This document shows positions 57,801-64,000 of a DNA stretch of 64,000 nucleotides, one piece after another. Position 1 is the first letter of the stretch; every line of letters starts with the position of its first letter. Made by a program: the position numbers and the translations under genes. This DNA comes from Rostrohypoxylon terebratum (Eukaryota; Ascomycota; Sordariomycetes; Xylariales; Hypoxylaceae). The notes beneath the pieces were generated by a model. It was given only the letters and a program-made list of their open reading frames with translations, was not told where the DNA came from and made no database searches. The stretch lies in assembly GCA_022497145.1 (NCBI GenBank), contig MU385916.1, positions 119,006 through 183,005 of the forward strand. Reading direction: 5' to 3'.

Positions 57801-58391
57801 TAGAGAAAGCTGGGCTAATGATTGCGTGTCGTTAGCTAGACCTAGAGTTTGGTTTCGCAGTTCGTGGCCCGCAACTCCCTTGTGAGGACGATCTTGTGTT
57901 TCATCATGTCCTTGGGTTGTGGAAATCGATGAGTTAGGTTTGGGTTCGTCTGTAGTACTCTGGAAGGGTTTCCGCCGGGGAACCATGAACACTACTTTGC
58001 CGTCAAGCCTGCGAGGTATATATTTGAGACAAGGACCCCAACCGCCTGGAGCATAGTCTTGTCTTTTCCCAGTTGTTTCCAGTCCAATATAAGTAGAAGG
58101 CCTGCCATCGTGGCTATGTCCATTATGATCAGGGTGGGGAGAGTCTTGTAATGACAATGGTACCTCAGCGCTTTTCTTGTTCGTCTCGAGGCTTTGAGTT
58201 GCCTCGGGTTGCGAATAATATCTTGGCAAGCATTGTGAGGCGCCCGAAAACCTTGATAGCCTTCTTCTCTCCGGCTCATTATTGATAGGTAGGGTGTTGT
58301 GACCACTTTCTTCAGCTAAATCATCTGATCGGCCCGCGAAAAACGAGTTCGAGTACGAGGACTCAGAAAAATCGGAGCCTAGTACTGCCAT
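54879..58391 (-). CDS. Large low-complexity protein interrupted by two in-frame TAG codons
   Basis: One reading frame runs 1170 codons from ATG 58391 to the stop at 54879 but contains TAG at 56850-56852 (codon 514) and at 56388-56390 (codon 668). Both interruptions sit in helix-like charged sequence that continues smoothly across them (KEAKEA-stop-EAEEAKRMEET; LESSGF-stop-EKAIEERI). The first 513 codons include GGWGPCLKYIPRRLDGKVVFMVPRR and a long Lys/Arg/Glu coiled coil (about 440-513). The C-terminus (VVEFKARRTVRDQEQVEEFEFKFVFKK) looks conserved. No canonical intron removes the first TAG. It could be a recent pseudogene, a readthrough gene, or two or three separate genes. I recognise no family. 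Confidence 0.55.
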
Positions 58392-59091
58392 TATGCTATC
58401 AACCTTCAGTAAGAACCTGCGGATAATATAACGAACGAGGCAGCGTGGCTATAATGAATGTAAAGATTCCTGACTATATACGAAGTCAATCCGCTTGATA
58501 AAATAGGACAGAATGTAAGATTGGATAAAAGAGGATGCAGTGGGTGATTAGGTATTACTTGTTATAAGGTCTGTATATTATAAGAGAGGGAAAAGTATTC
58601 GAGGACGGACAATGTCTAGATGATGGTAGTTGGTGGGCTCTTGAACTGCTGCCAATATAGGTTGCCTTTCTGACTCGGAAAGAAATTAAGTTATTGGTAG
58701 TAGATTACCTACGTAAATAAATGACTAATATGTGAAATGACGATCTGACGTCAAAAGGGGGTCGGATATCACAGCATGTGATGATTAACAGAGTAAGAAG
58801 TAAGAGGGAGGGGGGAATCAGAGAATACAAGTTGCAGCTGCCGGTACTTTAATCGTTGTTTGTCATATCAATTCTTCATACCTGTGCCTGCTTCTATTAT
58901 CTACCTAGTAGGTATTATTTGGAAACCGCGATGCGTATTTCCGCTGATAGTTGGCGGGCTCTATATAACCTAATAGCTGGTGGCTCCTTACATACTTTCA
59001 TCATTTAGGTTAATTCAAGGTTCCTCGACTGTCCAAGTCCATCCGATAAACTTGCCCGATCCATGGCTAGTACGAAACTTACATTGAGCCT

Positions 59092-59121
59092 CATGATTGA
59101 TATGATTGATATGATTGATGA
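59092..59121. repeat. (ATATGATTG)n short tandem repeat
   Basis: About three 9-nt units just upstream of the 22-bp palindrome. Confidence 0.8.
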
Positions 59122-59155
59122 TTTAAGTTTACTCTATTCTAACGTCTGGCCATCT

Positions 59156-59177
59156 ATGTAATTACCGGTAATTACAT
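59156..59177. repeat. Perfect 22-bp palindrome
   Basis: The core GTAATTACCGGTAATTAC and two further flanking bases on each side read identically on both strands. It could be a dimeric protein site or a cruciform. Confidence 0.85.
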
Positions 59178-59642
59178 GCGGAAATATACAAGTATTCCAC
59201 ATAGATTCCGACGTATTGTCAACCCTCGCTTTTGTTTCTCTATTTCCTTTGTCTCGCGGCACCCCAGCTCTGCTCCCCCTCCGGGGAGAGTACTCTAGGC
59301 GTCCCCATGCGCCACAGATGTGCCTGACGTGTATGTAGCCTTCGTAGAAAGTAGCATCACGTCCATCCGGACGTTAACAAAATCATCATCCACATATATT
59401 CCTACCCAATATCGTTATTTATTCCTAGGCACCTTTCAGCGCCCCCCCCTTCTCCATTTTTTCCCAAATGGGAGTTCATATGCCACAATCCTCAATTGAA
59501 TCAATAAATAGGCTACTCGAGGAATGGTAGAGCTTAAATACGTGTACAAATTGAGAACCCGGGTGTGCCCAAAGCTGGACCGTTACACGGGTATTGCTAG
59601 CGTCGGCAATGGATCCATAGGTTCGAAACGGGGTAATTGAAT

Positions 59643-59664
59643 AGGTACCTAGGACCTAGGTAGG
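59643..59664. repeat. CCTAGG tandem units
   Basis: A GGTACC/CCTAGG composite (AGGTACCTAGGACCTAGG) like those at 6254 and 29718. Confidence 0.7.
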
Positions 59665-61235
59665 GGATCGAACTCAGCACGCCTAGGTAACGCCGGTTGA
59701 GAATTTTAGGCAAGATGATGCGGCTAAGTGTCCGAATCCAGGAAACCAAATTCGACCCTGAGCAAGTCACCTTAAAGGATCTGAGATGACGTGGACTGTC
59801 AGGTTTGGCAGTTTTGTGATTTAAGTATGAGGTAGGACGACGTTTGATGTAACAATCGACATTTCAAGCTTTTTCGAAGCTTTTTGATATGCCACAGGGA
59901 CCATATCAGGGCCAATGCCCTAGTGTATATTGGTGATTCGATTATAGTGGTGGTCGCACTGACGTAAATCAATGCATAGCTCACAATGCGTTACTAATCC
60001 CGCTCTCTAACACGACCTTGGAATTGGTTCCTTGCAGTGGAATTGTGCGCAGGTAAATCTCCATGTTATCCATCCGTATACCAACTAGGTACAGGGAGGA
60101 TGGAGAGACGATCGTCGTTGTGTTCGACATCATGTATCTAGTTGTTCCTATTCATCTGGTTAACTCGGGAAAATCGTAGGATGAGAGGCTTGTTTAGGAA
60201 TTATTAGCGGCTTGCAGAATTTGGAGGCCGCCCTCTGAAGATTTTCCGTCATGGGCGGAACCTGCGGATCCATCCGCAGCCAAAACAAAACCAAGCCTCT
60301 TACTAAGCAAGATCATATTCTCCTATTGGCCAGATTGCTGATTCTTATCCCTGTTGGCTGCACAAGCGACCTGCCCAATCTCTACCAAGCTTTCCTGCCA
60401 AGACATTTTGAGCTAAGGCAACCCGAAGATCCCCCTCTCCCCTGTCCCTTGTTCCCTGTTCTTTGACGTTTATCCTCACCCCCTAATCGAACAGTTTAAT
60501 CGAAGAGAGTGAATGGTGAAACCAACCAACGCGGACACAACAGCTGTAACTCTTCTGGATGCCTGGATAGCTCGGGATTGTAATCAATTTCGATCTCACG
60601 ATCCATCACCTATCATCCCTTGTTCCGCCTCTTCGTGCCCAATTCTTCTTACGTACTCTCTATGTAGGAAGACGAATATTTGAGGAAAAGGAGGCAATGG
60701 GAGGCCTGATCAGTTGGTTGTATTCACCGCCACGCCTCTTCTAACCTGCATGTCATATGTATGTACTAGTTATGTACCGAGTACCTTTGACGTCGGTGTG
60801 TTCATTCGAAGCATGTAGAGGTTGCCTAGGTATGGCTAAGGAGATTTTGCATGTCTAGGAATGTCAAGGATAGTGATTCACTAGCTCTTTACCTACTATG
60901 AGATGCTTCAGCAACCAAAACTACCCCGCATAACGTACCTAGTATCCCATGCCATCCCTGTCCCTGTCGTGTACAGAGTAGGCTTTCATAGTAGGTAGCC
61001 GTAACCTGTGAGAAACGCTGCGCTAGAACGTGGGGTTGTACAATTGGAGAGCTGCCGCGCTCTTTTCAAGTGAAGACCGGTCTGCAAGAAGTTATTTAAT
61101 CATTCACTACCCTCTCAATTTTCTTGCGCCTTCAACTCCGTCGAGAGCGTTTCTAGTTTTCTTTCTGTCTGCGACACATACCGCCATACAAAGTCACACC
61201 GTACCATACCGTATATACTTCCTATCGTCGAAAAA

Positions 61236-63137
61236 ATGGTGCATCTAGCCAAGGTACCAAATGAGGCAGAAGTGGCCGAGGGCAGCTTGCCAGAGGCCGT
61301 GAAGAAGATCAGCCTGCAGCTAAGCAACGACGAAGACAGCTTTACGACTAGCGTCTACGGGTCGAAATTCGCGGCCGAAGACCTCCCCAAGCACGAAATG
61401 CCTGAGTGCGAAATGCCCAAGGAAATTGCGTATCGGATGATTAAAGATGAGTTAAGCTTGGACGGCAATCCGATGCTTAAGTAAGTCAATGACGTACATG
61501 TCTCCTGACGATGTTTCGACATGGTCTTCTAGAAGCTCCACCTACAAGACGAGGCGAACGTGGGCTGATGGGCTAACCACTTAATTTCTTCGCTATTTAG
61601 CCTTGCCTCGTTCGTTACCACATACATGGTACGTAGCACCCCCTAATATCTTGTCTTGGCATTCCAATCTCGTGGTGGCGTTACATCGTATGGAAATCAC
61701 CCGCAGCCGATGCTAATCCCGTCGATTAGGAAGAAGAGGCTGAGAAGCTAATGGCCGAGAGCTTCTCCAAGAACTTCATCGACTATGAAGAATACCCCCA
61801 ATCGGCGGATATTCAGAACCGGTGCGTGTCTATGATTGGCCGGCTATTCAATGCGCCCACCGAGCACGGGGAGGGTGGCGGCGCCGTCGGCACCTCTTGC
61901 GTCGGAAGCTCTGAGGCTATCATGCTAGCTGTGCTAGCCATGAAGAAGCGATGGAAGAACAAGCGTGTTGCCGCCGGCAAATCTACCGACAAGCCTAATA
62001 TCATCATGTCGTCCGCTGTTCAAGTGTGTTGGGAGAAGGCGACGCGATACTTCGAGGTCGACGAGAAGCTGGTCTACTGTAGCCCGGACCGCTTCGTCAT
62101 CGACCCGAAGGAGACCGTCGATCTAGTAGACGAAAACACTATCGGAATCTGCGTTATCCTTGGCACAACTTATACTGGAGAGTATGAGGATGTCAAGGGT
62201 GTCAACGATCTGCTCGTAGAAAGAGGTCTCGATATACCTATTCACGTCGATGCTGCTAGCGGTGGTTTCGTGGCGCCCTTCGTCGTCCCAGACTTGGAGT
62301 GGGACTTCAGATGCGAGAAGGTTGTGTCTATCAACGTCTCCGGCCACAAGGTAAGCCAGAATGAGATAAAGTGCTGCTACTCTGAGCTAGGCTAATAATC
62401 TCTTTTAGTATGGCCTGGTTTACCCCGGCGTCGGTTGGGTGGTATGGCGAGACGCTCAATTCCTGCCCCAGGAGCTTGTCTTCAACATTAACTACCTCGG
62501 CGCCGACCAGTCATCCTTCACATTGAATTTCTCCAAGGGCGCCTCCCAAGTGATCGGCCAATACTACCAACTAATCCGGCTTGGCAAGAAGGGTTACAGG
62601 GCCATAATGTCCAACCTAACGCGCACGGCTGATTACCTCTCGGACGCTCTCAATGCCCTCGGCTTCGTCATCATGAGCAAGAAGTCAGGCGAGGGTCTAC
62701 CTCTTGTAGCCTTCCGCCTCCCTGATACAGAGAAGGAGCGCAACTACGACGAGTTCGCTCTGGCACACAAACTGCGCGCCCGCGGCTGGGTGGTGCCCGC
62801 ATACACGATGGCGCCGCACACCAACGACCTGAAGATGCTGCGTGTAGTCGTGCGCGAGGACTTCACGAAGAACCGATGCGACGCCCTCATCACAGACATC
62901 AGGTACTGTCAACAGCTCCTCGACCAGCTTGACAAGGAATCTATTCTTAAGCAGGAGGAGTTCATCCGCAAGCATGCCATGAACAGCGGTCAGGCCAAGC
63001 ATAACCACCCCCGATTCCGCGTAAGTCATCATATTATACCCCTTGTTCTTATTCAAGCACGCACGCTTACACTTTTCCAACAGAAAGAGAAGCATTCGAT
63101 CCAGGGAAAGCACGGAAAGACGCACTCGATATGTTAG
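61236..63137 (+). CDS. gad: Glutamate decarboxylase
   Basis: Five exons: 61236-61480, 61601-61628, 61730-62350, 62409-63020 and 63084-63137, joining to 1560 nt (519 residues). DNGNP-type start of the catalytic region (SLDGNPMLNLASFVTTYM), GTSCVGSSEAIMLAVLAMKKRW, IHVDAASGGFVAPFV and the PLP lysine K298 in SINVSGHKYGLVYPGVGW are GAD hallmarks. The enzyme decarboxylates glutamate to GABA in the cytosol, feeding the GABA shunt and acid or oxidative stress responses. Exon 2 is 28 nt. The last exon adds a Lys/His tail ending in Cys (HGKTHSIC), in the position of the regulatory C-terminus. All junctions have consensus GT/AG and consistent phases. Assignment certain. Confidence 0.95.
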
Positions 63138-64000
63138 GGGTGTTGGCGTGATAGATATGTACATCTCGAGAGTCACTGATGGGATAGTGAAAGGGCCGTT
63201 GATAAAGGAAAAGCCTGGTACGGTAAGATATATAGAAATATATGTTGATACGGTTAGTCGGGATGTAGAGAGATTTCATGGTGATGACGAGTACGTACGA
63301 CGGATAGACGATGGCATGCCGAATAGGATTCGAACTGTTTGTACTCGAGCGCAGAGAAATGACCATAGAAATAATTTTCCATTATATAACGGTTGACAAA
63401 GACTGGATGTAATATCGGTAGTCGGGAAAGTATAGTCTTAGGTTAGAGCCGTAATACCATGTTTAGAAATAGCTTCGTTTTGTACTATAGAAAGGGCTGA
63501 GAGAAATATGGTAGATCTCGGGCTTCGCCTTGGTCAATGATGGTATCCTTTACGTGTAGGAGGTTGCATGGTATTCGTATGAAAATGGAACTTTGATGGG
63601 TCGTTAAATTGAAGAATAGGCAAGATTGACTTAACCTACAATCAGATAATATGGTAGTTATAATGTGTATTGATGACTTTGGTTGGAAATAATGGCGAGG
63701 AAAAAAAAGAAACAAAAAAAGCGCGCTATGATCAGATGCTGGAATTGAACCAGCGACTTTTATAGAGAGCATAGCACAACGACTTACAACCGAAATTTGC
63801 GAAGCATATAACTATAACATCATGGATGTCCAAAGACTCCCTACAAACGACTCAACCCAACTATAGTCGTATCTGATCACTGCTTGACACAATTTTAAAA
63901 CACTATATTGTGACGAACCTATACTTAGGCTTAGTAAGTATAGCTTCATAAGGGGGTCTTGATTTTAAGGTAACAGTAATTGTAGAGGTCAAGTATAATC
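63138..64000. other. 3' flank of gad to window end
   Basis: It is AT-rich. A B-box-like minus-strand sequence (GCTGGTTCAATTCCAGC, about 63738-63754) resembles a tRNA T-arm, but no matching acceptor or D-arm was found. No gene recognised. Confidence 0.4.

Larger units (their letters stand above)
58392..61235. other. Divergent gene-poor interval
   Basis: 2.8 kb. It holds an ATGATTGAT run (59092-59121), a 22-bp perfect palindrome (59156-59177) and a CCTAGGACCTAGG element (59643-59664). A 71-codon ATG frame at 60251-60466 has no recognisable content. No tRNA found. Confidence 0.45.

Noticed and set aside
60251..60466. 71-codon frame starting MGGTCGS
   Set aside because: It has an ATG and a myristoylation-like start, but no further support, no splice partner and no recognisable sequence.
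63720..63800. Possible tRNA on the minus strand (GCTGGTTCAATTCCAGC T-arm)
   Set aside because: The T-arm pairs perfectly, but no complementary 7-nt acceptor, no A box and no convincing anticodon stem lie at the right distance upstream. At best a tRNA fragment or a chance B box.
1..64000. Secondary-metabolite cluster, CRISPR array, viral or transposase genes
   Set aside because: No backbone enzyme (PKS, NRPS, terpene synthase), no regularly spaced repeats and no transposase, reverse transcriptase or capsid motifs were seen.

Overview
The window is nuclear DNA of a filamentous ascomycete (Pezizomycotina, most likely Sordariomycetes). Genes are monocistronic on both strands. They carry short spliceosomal introns (about 50-80 nt, donors GTAAGT/GTACGT/GTGAGT, branch sites like CTAAC/CTGAC, acceptors TAG/CAG). 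The set includes fungal families such as a Zn2Cys6 factor, a 2EXR protein, Dlt1 and a UCS-type She4. I cannot name the species from sequence alone. No viral genes, intact transposons, rDNA or CRISPR arrays were seen.

Layout. 0-8 kb is accessory-like and AT-rich: a truncated Zn2Cys6 regulator, a 2EXR protein, an intronless HtrL/YibB-like protein, and a small GC-rich membrane-protein ORF. 8.4-22 kb is housekeeping: Arp3 (7 exons), a Taspase-like threonine protease, TFIIH subunit Tfb4, the myosin chaperone She4/UNC-45 and the tRNA m5U54 methyltransferase Trm2. 22.7-31.7 kb holds a small Gly/Ser-rich protein, gamma-glutamyltransferase, Alg11 and Cox18. 32-38.9 kb holds a Pep12-like syntaxin, nucleoporin Ndc1, Dlt1 and an unrecognised 102-aa protein. 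38.9-43.7 kb is a gene-poor gap. 43.7-63.2 kb holds a hotdog thioesterase, the STRIPAK scaffold striatin, an intron-containing tRNA-Glu(CUC), a TBC RabGAP, a 3.5-kb frame broken by two in-phase TAG codons, and glutamate decarboxylase.

The genes do not form a pathway or a biosynthetic cluster. Several share cellular themes: actin and myosin (Arp3, She4), membrane traffic (Pep12-like SNARE, TBC GAP), secretory glycosylation (Alg11), glutathione and glutamate metabolism (GGT, GAD) and signalling (striatin). Exon boundaries were assigned by eye from splice consensus and reading-frame continuity. Each spliced model given here closes on a whole number of codons.

Most unusual points: two in-frame TAG codons in one conserved frame (54.9-58.4 kb), an isolated HtrL/YibB-like gene, a 193-aa Cys-pair membrane ORF in a GC island, a Taspase with a long disordered insert before its catalytic Thr, a possible dual-start Trm2, a 4-nt first coding exon in GGT, a perfect 22-bp palindrome at 59.2 kb, and a dispersed CCTAGG/GGTACC-type intergenic motif.
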